64,000 nucleotides of DNA, from contig JALGAS010000011.1 of NCBI GenBank assembly GCA_023078685.1, positions 310,001 through 374,000 of the forward strand. The letters run 5' to 3'. The notes under the pieces were generated by a model, which was given only the letters and a program-made list of their open reading frames with translations, was not told where the DNA came from and did not search any database. A program made the position numbers and the translations under genes. This document shows positions 21,160-33,800 of this stretch, in pieces (positions within the stretch are counted from its first letter, which is position 1; each line of letters begins with the position of its first letter). The stretch comes from Neopestalotiopsis rosae (Eukaryota; Ascomycota; Sordariomycetes; Amphisphaeriales; Sporocadaceae).

Positions 21160-23187
21160 ACAGTCTCACGAAAACACACACCCTTGACTTCAGTAGGTGT
21201 GGCAGTACAGGAGCATACGATGGTCAGCTGTTGGCCCGGTCTCTGACTCAACAGACCAGTGAGATACGTGACAGAAGAATTTTATCTATACAGTACAGAC
21301 AAGCAGATACCATCCTAAAGTCCACTTGAACCGATCCGAAATGTTTGTGGATTACGAAGACTGCAGCCAAAATCAATAGTCTCAATGAGGCGCTGCTGGT
21401 AGGGTCCAGGGCAGGTCTGACCAGTATAATCTTGAGTCCCGGTATGGCAATAACAAATCAGGAATTATTTACATTTACTGACTAACAAGACCATTCCTTC
21501 TAGACTAACAGGGCTGACCAAATAAAGGATAGGGACATGAGTCGAAAGACGACGCCCAAAGTAGGACGCATTGATACGAAAATAAAACGATACACGTGAG
21601 CCCATCTGGAGGAGCTTTAAAAAACCAAAAATAAACATGAAAAAGGAGGAAGAAACTCGCCTGATGCTCATGGTAGCTCGTGAGTGCCAAAGGATTAAGA
21701 AGCTAAAGCGACATTCTTTCAGAGCAATCAGCTCTGGATCATGTGCCGCACTACAGCAGCGCCCAGACTGGGCAACTATTGCCCCCAAGGCAGAAGTTTG
21801 AGGTTTCTTTGGCATTTTGTTTGGAGCTTTGTCCAGCTCAGAAGTCATTCGTTGATGTCCGGGCGAAGTAGCTTTGTCATGATCGAACACGGTGTGTACT
21901 GCTTGCACACGATCGGCAATGAGAATACTAGATGAGGTGTAAGTCACAACAGCCACAAGCTTCTTTTCAAGCTGAGAATTATCCAAGTAGGTATGAGTCT
22001 CATGCGGGCTGCTGTGGTCTTCTGTGCCCACATACTTGGACTAACCATAGACAGTCAATGGGATAACAAGGACATGGATTTGCCAGTGGTTCTTTTGCGA
22101 GGCTCAAGGGAAGAAAAGAGAAATCTTGGTCTGAGCAGCTACCAGTCTGCTGACGACGTTTCCATGTACCTATGCGCTAGACTATGCGGCGCTTCAGCCG
22201 CGCGCAAGAGCAGTGCACGCAAAGCGCATCGCAGAGCATCCATATGGCTTCAAGTTGCAGGGGTCGGATGTACCTCAGGCAGTACGTACTGCATTCTACA
22301 TGTCTACTCTCACTGGGAAAAATACGGAGTAACGTCACAAGTCGATCCGTAGAGGTCGTGTTAAAGTTGGTGAGGCACGGTAAGCGGCGCCATCTTGTTC
22401 AAGCCACCAGACCCTGGTTATGTGTAAGATTCAAAGTGTATGGGCGTGTACGACAGACTATATTCCGTATCAACGAGGATCCCGGAAGGTGGGGGCTCCA
22501 TCGATCGGCCGTTCTGCCGGAACAGGGGAGAAGACGAGAACCTTATGTGAGTCTTACCATCCTCATCCAATTCCCAGGACTTTTAAAATGAGCTTTGCGC
22601 CATGATCATGGACTCTGACTCCTGAAAGGATGCGAAACCTGAAATAGTCGTATTAGTTATGCCTCGACTGCTTCCTATACCTCGAATCTGGCGAGCACCG
22701 TACCTGCGTATCGATCAGGAGTCGCGAATACGAGCGGCACTCGTGTAGCAATTCACTTAGATTTTTATACGTCTTCCTAAGCAGCACTCGGCTCATCTCG
22801 GATCGCAACGTGGAGTTCCAAGACGGCGGAACCTCGCTTCAGATGCCAGAAGAAGTGATCACTGCATCGTGATTACATCAAGAAAATCGGGTCCGGTTCC
22901 GAAAGCCTCGCAAAGTCTAGCACCATATGAGTGCGCAACGCCGCAATCGCCTGCATATCATACGTGTAGCTGGATTCTACTGGCTTTCTATCCTGTTTCC
23001 AGATCCACTGATTGCCCTTTCCGACAACTGCAGCGGAGCTACCATGCTTGATTTTGCGCATATGGCAGCATCTATCACTTCTACCGATCATAAGAGGCAA
23101 TAAGACTTAGGTCTAAAGGAATTGCCTATTCATTCAATAATACAGATATCCAGGCTTGTCTGATCGCTAATTATAGCTCCGCGGTAG

Positions 23188-23412
23188 ATGGCTGGCAGTT
23201 TGTCCATATTCTTTTCCCTTCTGCTTTGTTGGTTATTTCAAGGGAGTTTCGCGAACAAGGATCAGGCCCTATCTTCCAGAACAACTGCGCTAGAACAACT
23301 GTCACCACCTAGAATCCCCCATCTCTATACCCTGGAGATCAGTCAGTATACTGGGATTTTGCACCACTTGAGCCACTGGGCAGCGCAGCACGCTAAGGCA
23401 CATCCAGACTAA
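23188..23412 (+). CDS. Possible small secreted protein, 74 aa
   Basis: An ATG-initiated ORF whose first 22 residues are strongly hydrophobic and end in small residues (QGSFA), as in a cleavable signal peptide. The predicted mature part is about 52 residues without cysteines and with several His residues. It lies alone in a gene-poor region. I do not recognise it, and a chance ORF is quite possible. Confidence 0.25.
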   Translation: MAGSLSIFFSLLLCWLFQGSFANKDQALSSRTTALEQLSPPRIPHLYTLEISQYTGILHHLSHWAAQHAKAHPD

Positions 23413-26400
23413 AACGGCTTATGCTGAGCCCAACTTATGTGAGATAAGAACTTTTTCCCTTTGCTTGGCCACTGTTCCCCCAATTAATTCTCTATCTCGC
23501 CTTTTGACTGCAGCATGCATCAACAGCTCAGTGGTTGTCAGCTCCTGATAGGCATCATCTCTTGGGCATAAACCATGATTTGCACCTGGGATTCGTTCCT
23601 CCATCTTCTCGGCAGCCTATCATGGCCGTAATGTTTGCTGTCAGCACACTTCAGCTTCACCTGAAGCATTTGGAGGATGAGGTTGCAGCCCTTTACTAAC
23701 CCACCAGTCTGGGTCACAGACCGCCAGTAACACGTATTTTGGTAGGACTGCATGCACGACATTCTGCCCATCACGATAAAGGATTACATGTTTACTTCTT
23801 GTTCTTCGCCTCTCTTCAGCCACACGGCTTTTGGAACAGTCAAGCTGGGGTCTTCACCCTAGCACAGCCCTACGTGTCGTACTTTTGATAGAAAGCAGGG
23901 AAAACATTTCCTTGGCCATCGCAAAGTGATATTTGATCATGTTTTCTTACAGTCAGTATGGCCAGCGCGTGCTTCTTCCCGTCAGATATGACAAGCGGAA
24001 ATAGGACCGACTTTGTTGGTGAAGTCCGAAGAGCCACTTCATTACCAATCTCGGCTTAGATTATTCTTGCTTATGGCAATCGAACATACATACCTCTTCT
24101 CCATACGATACCCCAGGTATTTTACCAATCATTCGGCGCCGCGTAGAAGTACGCCAGAGCAGCAAAGTAGGCATCTCAGTGCACTTTTCTCATCCCCTGC
24201 CGCCACTCAGTTGCACGACAGGGGTCATTTGATAAGTCTGGATCATGCCCTCGGAAAATATTAAGCATGTTCCCATGCAGTGCGACAGAAGCCAGCGTTG
24301 GGATATTTGTGCTGCATGAAGGGAACCGGGCACACATCGGACATGATAATCACAACCGCCTCGCCCCAATGATCTCTTTATTCAAAATTCTTGCATTGCG
24401 TTCAATGTGCATTTGATGTCATCCTTTATGGACGACATATCAACACCTGCATTGCATGGAATCTTCCGAAACAACTTCACTACCATGGAATTTCGCATCT
24501 GATGGACCACGCCAGATGGGCCAATTTATGTTTCATTCAGCAAACGTTCAAGACGCAGCAGGTTGCAGACATGACAGATCCGCATGCGTATAAGGTATAA
24601 TGAAGCAAAAGCAATAAACTTGCATGGGCCATTCTCGTGCTTTTGCTGCACCCCAGGGAAGAACAAGATTTTAACTTTATCTGATAGAAGTCTCCTGCAT
24701 TTCCGTCATTCGCGCTTCATCTACATCTTGTGTCTTCGAGAACGAGCGGCAACAATACGCGACACTTCTCGCAACGATGTTTTGTTCGACATACGCAAGC
24801 GAGAGAAAATACAAATAGACTTTGTTGTGGTCAGACAGCAGAGTAATCACTTAAGCTTTTAGAGTTGTCTCTGATGAGAGTTGATATTCGGTGCCGAAGA
24901 CTATAGTGTCGCAAGTTTTGACAAGGGTATATATCCAAATACTACCCTACTAGCCACCAAACCACCCGGCTACCACACAACTGCTGCAAGCCACGATATG
25001 CGGTAGACGGAACGAAACCCACAGAATGCAACGTCTTTGCAGCGTTCATTTCAACCTCGTGGCCCTCCGCCGCTACTGAGACATGAAGTCACATTGGACT
25101 TTGGGGAACGGCCGTACAAAACTCTTTTCGTACATGGCCTGAAGCCCTCCTTAAAAGGTTCTATGCTATAATGGTATATACTCATCTTGAGAAGGATAGA
25201 CGCGCGAGTGCATAAAACGATCACGCAGGTATGCGTTCAGGGTCGCGGTAAGATGGATCGCACTGCAGACATTATCGACTGCGGGCGTCGTAAGCTTCTT
25301 CTTTTCTTTGCTGCCACAAAACAGCTGTGCGCACCCACAACCCGCAAGGTCGCATACGGTCGGTGGCGTGTTTCCTGTGTAGCAGGACAAGACTGTGACC
25401 ATAGGAATATTCCATTTCACTCTCTATAGATGGCAAGTATCTCTCAATCTCCAGTGCTGCTCTTAGTATCTACGACAATTCAAGTCGCCACTATCCCACG
25501 CTGCGCCCGTGGATTCATCCGTGAGTCATCAGTCATTATGGTCAATCTCCTGACTGCTCCTCCTGTCAGCCCTACAGAAAAATCCTCATCATGTCAGCAG
25601 CAAAGACGATAATCCGGGGTGCTGTGGAAAAAAACAAGAGTGTAGATAAGGTTGGTGGAAGGATCTGAGCAATCCCATGATACTGTTCGGACGAACATGT
25701 GGCCGCCAGACATGGAGATACACAAGATCATACTACAAGAAGATATACAGAGGAAACGCCACTCAGCGGCTCCTTCGGGAGGGAGCGATCCAAAATTATG
25801 CTCGTGTCGTTCCTTGTCAAAAAAGAATTCACTATGGGTAGGGCTGAAATTTTGTCTGTCTGACGACCAAACAGAAGATGACAGTCCCTTGGTAAAATCC
25901 TTATTCTTAGCACATATGAGCCCTCCCAAGTTCGTATTAAATTAGGGTGGTAAGATCTACGGCAAGGGTTGGGGGTCACGGCCTCGGGCAGGGGTGGGAG
26001 AGGCACCCGGGAAGACCTCCAGGCTTTCCAAGGCACCGACCATATTTCATCCGATCTTCCTCATTATTCGCCTTTCATCGCCCCCAAAAGAAGCGCGTAA
26101 AAAAGCTCAACGGTTAGTGCTCCTCATGGCCAAGGAGGAAAAATAAGCAAACAAAACAAGTGTGTGGCTGATGCTTTGCTACGTCAGGCGCCATAGCGCC
26201 TGATTGATTTCTCGGCATTCTTACAATCCTGGTTTTGACAAGTGCCGCTTGCCGACGCCTCACATGTACGAGGTTAACTTCTTTCTTCTTCTTCGGCCTA
26301 CATCTCTCCTTTCTGTTCTTTTTCAATTTCCTCCTCCAAGAGCCACGACGGGCATCGCAAAAGACTCTCCAGCCTCAGCTCGGTTAGCTGAACCTGAGTA

Positions 26401-27321
26401 TTTCCTGATTCGGGGTTCGCGGGCCGAGAGAGACGTCTGTCTGCCTGTAAAAAGTGTAAAATAAGCTGACCACGTTTTCTTCTCCCGTGTTGGGCGGAGC
26501 AGAAACAAGTTGCATAGCCTTTTACCTTGCATATCAATGTCGTATTGTCTTGCCATCCAAGTGCCAGTTGGCAGACTGGACATGTCTGTTTCTTCGTTAC
26601 TCTGCCGCTGTTATGATGACCCTACCGGACTTCTCCGCTCATTGCTTCTTCTCCCGCTTCCATGCAAAATAAGCTGCTGTCATTTTTTCTTCCAGGCCAC
26701 CGCTCTTTTCTGCTTTACGAGCTTGAGTAAGAATGATAATGGAGCTGCTGATAACATGTCATTTTCACAACTTTACAGTGTCTGTTTCCTTTTTCGCAAT
26801 GTGACGGAAGAGGACGTGAAGATTCCGTACGCTCCCTTTCTCTTTTTCGCATTCTGCCCACGGTGTATGTAATGGTAATGCTCAATGAGGCGAAGGAAGA
26901 GCAGATCCTCCCATCGTGTCTGCACTCTAGAAAGCGTGGCTATCATAAATGGTCTCAGGTCGGCTAGAAGCCCACCGCCATACTGTGTAACGATGGTCAT
27001 ATACCTGGTCCTTGTTCGACGTGCCGCTTCGGTCCCGTTTTCCCTGTGCTAGGTGAGACAAAGTGGTGTACGTCCTGGTTTTGTGTATTGACATGACATC
27101 TTGACACACGTCTGCCCCGGCTTATTCGGCCGCATGTTGTAAGAAGATGGCGAAATCAAGCACTGCTTCCGGATTCATTACCACCACATGTAAATCGTGG
27201 CTTTCCTCTAGCTGAGACTAGTCTCTGAAAGACTTTTCTGGATCGTTCGCAGTTTTCACTTGCATCAAATGATTTCAAGTGCTATCAAGTGATTATGATT
27301 ACTTTATGCATTGCTGCCATT

Positions 27322-29145
27322 CTAGTAGTATACGAAAACATCCCTATCAACCTCTTGTGCAATCGGCGTGTAGTTCCAGTTTCCAAAGTAGGCTGGAGCG
27401 CCCCCAGCGGACGCACCGCCGTTGGTGGTGGCAAAGACGCCCAGGATCGTGCCCGTGTACATGCCCCCTCCTCCGCTCAGCAAGGCCGCGGGCCCAGTGG
27501 CCAGCTTGATCTCCTGTGCTGGGTCGGCGGCGCTGGACGCGCTGAGGTCGTAGTGCGTATCGTTGACCGTCTTCACGGTGAGGCGAACGCCACCGCCGTC
27601 CCAGGCCGCCGGGAGCGCGACCGTCACGGGCTCGGGGACAGCGGCGGTCATGGTCGACGCGGCCCCGGACGCCTCGGCGGCGAAGCTGAGGTACTTGGCC
27701 AGCTTCGAAGACGTGCCGTTGCTCCGGCACCGCGAGGTCGTGTTGACGTTGTAAGCCACGACGCTAATGTCCATGTGCTGCCCCTGCGTCAGGAAGATTG
27801 TGACGCCGGCTTCCTCGCCCGCCGTCGTGGGCGCGAACTCGACGAGGTCGACCGAGAACTCAAAAAGGGTGTGGGACTGCCCTTTTCTGGCGATGAAGGA
27901 CTGGCCTTCCTGGCCGGGCACGAACGCCGCGTCGCCGGTGAGGTTGGCGCGCGAGGGCAGGAGCCGCAGGGTATTTTCGTGGCCTTCTGGCGACACGACA
28001 AAGTTGTCGGCCGTCTCGTTCTGGGCGCGCCACGTGACGAGGTTCCTGGGCAGGGTCGAGCCGGGCGCAAAGTCGAGGAGCTCCGCGGCGCCGGCAATGG
28101 GTCCGGATCCCGGCGGGCTCAGGTTGGCGGCGGGAAGCGGCCAGCCCGACATCTCGCCGCGCACGGGTTGGAAGACGGGCCACGCGCCCTCGTCCCAGGT
28201 GACGGGATAGAGGACAGATTCTCGTCCCATGGGGTAGATTTCATATCCGGGCCCGCAGCGCGTGGCGAGGGCCACGCCCCACCAGTTGCCGCTGGGGTCT
28301 TGGAATAAGTCTCCGTGCCCGACCGTCTGATAGTATTCCTCAGTGCCACGGTTGGTGAGCACCGGGTTCCCCTCGTAAAAGTCATAGGACCCGTCCACCG
28401 TTTCACTGCGCAACATGGCGATGCTGTGGTTCATTCCCGTACCGCCATTGGCCACCAGGAGCCAGTAGTAGTCATCCTTGTAATAGATGTGCGGACCTTC
28501 GGGGGAGCTCTCGCCGTTGCCATTCCACAGCACGGCCGGCTCTCCCAGGACTTGCTGTGCGGGCAGGTCAATGTGGTACTGCGTGATGGACCACGGGCCC
28601 GTGCCGTTGGAGACGGTCACGTAGACGGAGCCGTCACCGGCATCGTCAAAGAAAATGTCTGGATCGGCACCATAGGTTGGGTTCGGAATCTGCCAGGGGT
28701 CCGACCAGGCGTCGTCCGAGTAAGGGTCCGTCGCGTTGAACAGGAGAATGTGCGGGTTGAAGTTGTAGACGGTGACAAAGGCCGTGATGACGTAAAAGGT
28801 CCCCTCGTGGTACCGCAGCGTCGAGGCCCAGGTCCCGTCAAACTGCAAGGGGAAAGTGGTGGCAATGTCGGGGAACTGCTCGACGCGGTTGTAGGCGTGG
28901 CTGACGAGGCGCCACGTCTGTAGGTCCTTGCTGGCGTAGATGGGGATGTTGGGAAACGTCAGAAAGCTCGACGTGGTGCAGAACCAGGTATCGCTGTATT
29001 GCCCCTCTGATACAAAGATGCAAGACGGATCCGAGTTCCATCCCGATAGTAAGGGGTTCGTGTAAGTCGAGTTTTCCGCTGCTGCCAGGCGTATGGTTGA
29101 AGCAAACAACCATGCCGCGGCACCTCCAAGTCCAAGAAACCTCAT
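27322..29145 (-). CDS. Secreted GH43 beta-xylosidase / alpha-L-arabinofuranosidase
   Basis: Predicted extracellular hydrolase that acts on xylan or arabinan side chains. The single exon of 607 aa starts at the ATG at 29145. Residues 1-23 are a signal peptide. The catalytic five-bladed propeller shows the three expected acids: Asp39 (NSDPS, general base), Asp161 (GADPDIFFDD, pKa modulator) and Glu216 (SPEGPHIYY, general acid). After about residue 345 a beta-sandwich domain of the kind found behind many GH43 modules runs to the end. Around 15 N-X-S/T sites are present. Third codon positions are strongly GC-rich, so long antisense ORFs appear over it, and the flanks are much more AT-rich. Which of xylosidase or arabinofuranosidase activity dominates cannot be decided from the sequence. 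Confidence 0.93.
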   Translation of the reverse strand: MRFLGLGGAAAWLFASTIRLAAAENSTYTNPLLSGWNSDPSCIFVSEGQYSDTWFCTTSSFLTFPNIPIYASKDLQTWRLVSHAYNRVEQFPDIATTFPLQFDGTWASTLRYHEGTFYVITAFVTVYNFNPHILLFNATDPYSDDAWSDPWQIPNPTYGADPDIFFDDAGDGSVYVTVSNGTGPWSITQYHIDLPAQQVLGEPAVLWNGNGESSPEGPHIYYKDDYYWLLVANGGTGMNHSIAMLRSETVDGSYDFYEGNPVLTNRGTEEYYQTVGHGDLFQDPSGNWWGVALATRCGPGYEIYPMGRESVLYPVTWDEGAWPVFQPVRGEMSGWPLPAANLSPPGSGPIAGAAELLDFAPGSTLPRNLVTWRAQNETADNFVVSPEGHENTLRLLPSRANLTGDAAFVPGQEGQSFIARKGQSHTLFEFSVDLVEFAPTTAGEEAGVTIFLTQGQHMDISVVAYNVNTTSRCRSNGTSSKLAKYLSFAAEASGAASTMTAAVPEPVTVALPAAWDGGGVRLTVKTVNDTHYDLSASSAADPAQEIKLATGPAALLSGGGGMYTGTILGVFATTNGGASAGGAPAYFGNWNYTPIAQEVDRDVFVYY

Positions 29146-30731
29146 GATGGCAAGTGGTTTCCTTCCCTCGGTGGAAGTCTAGAGCTAAACATCTCAAAGA
29201 AGTCTCGCACGGTAGCAAAGACGTGTAATATAGTATGAATGGCGAGGTATATTCACACGTGCGCGGAAGATCCGTCAGTGGGGTTCAAAGGTTAGACTGT
29301 CGGAAATCCCGATCACTCTCCTATGACTATGACATGACCCCGGAATATACCCAGGGACTTCACGAGGAGAACCAGGAACCGGTACGACCCAAGTGCTGGC
29401 CAAGGACGACTTAATCCACAAAAAGTTTAGTTAGACGAATCAATAGTCTGAAATTCCCCGGATTCTCCAGACTGCCCCAGATTTCCCCTGGCTTGGTCAT
29501 GATATCTCCGCCGGATCGTTCTTGGATGATGCTAAGATTTGAAAGTGGCCCGCGGGCAAGAATAGACACTAGAGTTATTGAGTTTTGGTAATAAGAGTCA
29601 GGGTGAGAAGAAATCACGCACAAAGCCGTTGGTATCGCCCCTTCAGGCAAGAACATTATACGCGGACCGACATTCCTCGTCCTCATCGGCCATCGACAAT
29701 ACCGTAGCTAGTCATCGGTTGCCTTGATTTTCACAGTCTCTCAGTGAAATAGGAAACCTTGTCCGACACGCACGCACAGGCTGCTTGCCATCTCAGATGT
29801 ATTATACAGCCTCCAGAGTGGATGAATAGGTCATAGTATAGAGGGCCCGAGACATGATAGCATTTCAATAACAGTGGAAATATGAATACCTAGATATATG
29901 ACGAGACGAAGCATATTCATACGACTCCAATGATATGGGAGCAGTGAGTTCCGTCTCCCCGTTTCATGAAAGCAAATGTGTCCAGCCTCTAGAATCCGCC
30001 AAGAATTAGAAGGTGTAGTCTCCTTTACCCCATCTGAAGTCGGGACTTTAGACAATTCGCGAAGACAAAAGAAGGAGAAAGAAAGACAGATGTTTGTCTT
30101 TCGTTACGGCCAAGAAGTAGCAGTATGGGCCTATGTTCTTCCAGAAGGCAAGCTAAACGGTATTTATTATGCTCAACGAATGATCTCAGACTACCAGCAC
30201 CGACAAGTGCATATGCATGTATCCGACCACTGCCCAAATGAAGCCCGCCAACAGTGTGCTACAGTGGCTTTGAGTGCTAGGCAGCCTAGAGTTGGAGCCG
30301 CTGTGCCCCTCGTTTGACCGTTGGCCGGACAAATTATGTCATTGTAAACAACGGCACTCACCACGGAAAAAACCATGTACTGTACATTCATTTACTAAAT
30401 CGCAACACGACACGACGCGCAAAACAGCAGAAAGATAACGAACGCTCTTTGAATATTCGACGCGAACTGGTTTCGCATGCAAAACAACGACGCAGAATGT
30501 TGCAAAGCATCAAGTGCATATAAACCCCCGACCCTTTTAGCATTTCCGACAACGCATACCTAGGTGGCGCCCAACATTCAATTTTCACCAGGCACTCTCT
30601 TCACAACACCACCTATCATTCAACTGTAGTTTTCCCTCCTCCATTTTGCAACACCACCCGGCACCAAAACTTCACCCACGTCCACATAACAACCTTGAGC
30701 CGACCCGTTTTCCAACCCACCGTCCGTCAAA
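29146..30731. other. Divergent intergenic region
   Basis: This holds the promoters of the GH43 gene (minus) and the SNF2 gene (plus). The last 200 bases before 30732 are CT/AC-rich and free of ATG codons, as expected for a fungal 5' leader. No convincing ORF is present. Confidence 0.5.
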
Positions 30732-30857
30732 CTGGCTCAAGACGAGAGTCGCAAGGGGTTCAGAGAGAGTCTGAAGGAGGGGTTAAAGGACACACTGAAA
30801 AGTGGATTGAAAGAGCTGCTACACCCACGTTCCCGATCGCCAAGTCCACCGCCCAAC
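30732..30857 (+). other. Coding-like in-frame extension of the SNF2 ORF, opened by CUG
   Basis: The SNF2 frame stays open upstream of its first ATG. The 42 codons from a CTG at 30732 have protein-like character: regularly spaced Leu, Lys, Gly and Glu (ESLKEGLKDTLKSGLKELL) that would form an amphipathic helix. The CTG has A at -3 and G at +4, a strong initiation context. No ATG lies in frame between the upstream stop and 30858. Either initiation at CUG or an unseen upstream exon could include it in the protein. Confidence 0.45.
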
Positions 30858-33800
30858 ATGGTTCGTGAGCAGGCACCTCCGAATCTGCCTTTACGGCCGT
30901 CGAGCAACCAAGCCAACGTAGGCGCAAACTCCGATCAGTCTGGTGCAACGACGAGCAAGCCGAGCGTCTTCGCCAACCACAATGGCTTCGGTCCCGTCAC
31001 ATCCACTGCCCCCACCACTTCATCCTCGTCATCACAGCGCCCTGCTGTCAAGTCTAGTGCCTATGGCAAGAACTTGGACGATAAATACTCTCATCTCTTC
31101 ATCCAGCCCAAGGCGCGGCCGGAACACCATCGCCCGACGCGCATTAATGGGCCCCTAGGACCTTCTGCTAAGGATAAGAAGCCTCCGCCCGCGCCCATGT
31201 TCAGCACAGTTCCGACCGGATCGGCCACAAACCCCATATCCGTATTGGAAACACCACCAAGATACACCCAGCCAGGCTTCTCTTCCAACTGGACCGATCC
31301 CAAAAAGACTTCTGCCGATCTCCAGGCTCTCATTGAGGGCTCTCTCTCGGACGAAGAAGAAGAGGAAGATGAAGAGATGGGTGGTGAGGACGGAGAGAAG
31401 CAGTCAGGAGATGATGATGACAAGGAACGTTCACAGATCAAAGGACTGAACGTACGTCTCCTACCTCACCAAGTCAGAGGTGTCGAATGGATGAAGCGAC
31501 GGGAGCTTGGTCCAGTCAAAAAGGGCAAGGTACCAAAGGGTGGCATTCTTGCAGATGACATGGGTCTTGGCAAAACTTTGCAATCCATCTCATTGATCCT
31601 CAGCAACCGGAAACCAAAGGACTCTGATAAGCTTCAGGGCGTCGAAAGTTCAACCTTGGTCGTGGCACCACTCGCTCTAATCAGACAATGGGAAGCAGAG
31701 CTAAAAGACAAGATTGCCGACGGCCACCATCTCAAGGTCCTGGTTCACCACGGTCCGCAGCGCACCAAGAACTTTAAAGATCTTCGTCGATATGATGTCG
31801 TGATCACGACCTATCAGATCCTAGTCTCTGAATACGGCCACACCAATGGCTCGGTCAAGGCCGGCTGTTTCGGTCTACACTGGTACCGTGTTATCCTGGA
31901 TGAGGCACACACCATCAAGAATCGCAATGCCAAGTCGACAAAGGCATGCTACGATCTTCGAAGCGTCTACCGATGGTGTCTCAGTGGTACACCCATGCAA
32001 AACAACTTGGATGAACTTCAGAGTCTGGTCAAGTTCTTGCGCATCAAACCCTACGATGACTTGGCCGAATGGAAACACCACATTGAGGCACCAATGAAGC
32101 GAGGCGAGGGCGAAGTCGCCATTCAACGACTGCACAGCATCCTTCGATGTTTCATGAAGCGGAGAACCAAGGATATCCTAAAGGAGCCGGGCGCTCTCGA
32201 TGCCGGTGGTAAAAAGTCTGATGTAAAAGATGGAGAAGAAAAGAGCGCCACGTCAGAGTTCAAGATCACTGAGAGAAAGGTTGTCTCATTGCAAGCCAAA
32301 TTCTCGCCTGCAGAACGCCGTTTCTACGACCGCCTCGAGGCGCGAACCGATAAGAGCCTTCAGAGCATGATGAGATCGAGAAAAGTCAATTACGCCAATG
32401 CTTTGGTCTTGCTGCTGCGATTGAGGCAGGTCTGCAACCATCCCAAACTCGTTGAAGGCAAGCTGGAAAAAGACAGCGAGGCCCTGAATACCGAGACAAA
32501 GCCCAAGAAGGACGATGCCGATATTGATGCTCTTGCGGACCTGCTAGGCGGACTTGATGTCAAGGCTAAGCACTGCGATATCTGCGGTTGGGAACTGGAC
32601 AGGGACAACCGTGTAGAAGGAAAGGACATGTGCAAATCATGCCATGAAGACTTGGAATATTTCAATAACCACGAGAATGATGACAACGAAAGTCCCAAGA
32701 AGGTCAAAAAGCCCAAGGCCAAGGTGAAGAAGGTGGTTCGTGAGAAGGTCAAGACGGAGCTTAAACGCAAGCCGAGGAATCGCAAGACAGTCGTCGATAG
32801 CGATGATGAAGATCAGTCCATTATCAAGCCAGCACGCAAGCCAAGAAATCGAGCCGCCGTTATCGACAGCGACGACGACGAGGAAGAAGGAAGCTGGATT
32901 GTTTCCGGTGATGAACAAGGCCCTTTGCGACTGGGAAAGGCCGGCGGTACCGATGATGAAAACGCCGAGGGCGAGGGTGAATCTATCAATACTGCCGACT
33001 CGGATAGCGAATCCGAAGAAGAGGGCAGTAAACTGGACAGTTTCATTGTTCGGGACGAAGATGTCAAGCCAGAAGACGCTGACAAGAGTCTCAACGACTC
33101 ATCCTCCGAGGACGAGTTTGAGTCAATCTCTGTCATCAAATCCAAGATTGATGCTAAGAAGGCTAGAGCCGCTCTTAAGTCTGAAACCTCGAGTGAGGAG
33201 ACAGAGGACTCGGACTCGGACTCTGAGGATGGAATCGAGGACGACCTCGATTCAGACTCTGATGAAGACCGGTCGCTAAACCCCTGGTCCACCGGAAGAC
33301 ACAGGAACAAGGAGAAGACTCCGCTCGTCCTGGCTTCAGCAAAGATACGCGAGCTTATGAAGATTTTACATAATGAGGTTGATGACCACAAGTTCATCGT
33401 CTTCTCTCAGTTCACCTCCATGCTGGACATTGTAGAGAGGTTTTTCAAAAAGGACGGTATCCGCTACACGCGATACGATGGTGGCATGAGAAACGACGCA
33501 CGCGAAGCTGCCCTCGACTCCCTGCGCAACGATTCGCGCACCAGGGTACTGCTGTGTTCCCTCCGCTGCGGCGCTCTGGGTCTCAACTTGACGGCAGCCA
33601 GCCGCGTGGTCATCCTGGAGCCCTTTTGGAACCCCTTTGTCGAGGAGCAAGCCATTGACCGTGTGCACCGCCTCACCCAAAAGGTTGACGTGGTGGTCTA
33701 CAAGCTCACGGTCGAGGACACGGTCGAAGAGCGCATCCTCGAGCTCCAGGACAAGAAGCGCCTCTTGGCCGAACAGGCCATCGAGGGCAGCATGCGCAAG

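Larger units (their letters stand above)
20795..27321. other. 6.5-kb gene-poor region between laccase and GH43
   Basis: Besides the laccase promoter, I see no gene with convincing domains or splice structure. ORFs are short and largely start with non-ATG codons. The composition is AT-rich with pyrimidine runs (for example near 26285). I found no long terminal repeat, transposase or reverse transcriptase motif, although a heavily mutated element could not be recognised by eye. One 74-codon ORF with a signal-like N terminus (23188-23412) is listed separately. Confidence 0.45.

Noticed and set aside
21465..22031. 188-codon minus-strand ORF beside laccase
   Set aside because: It starts with GTG, has no recognisable domain or introns and lies in AT-rich DNA.
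27289..28308. 339-codon plus-strand ORF over the GH43 gene
   Set aside because: Antisense shadow of the GH43 coding region with no domain of its own.
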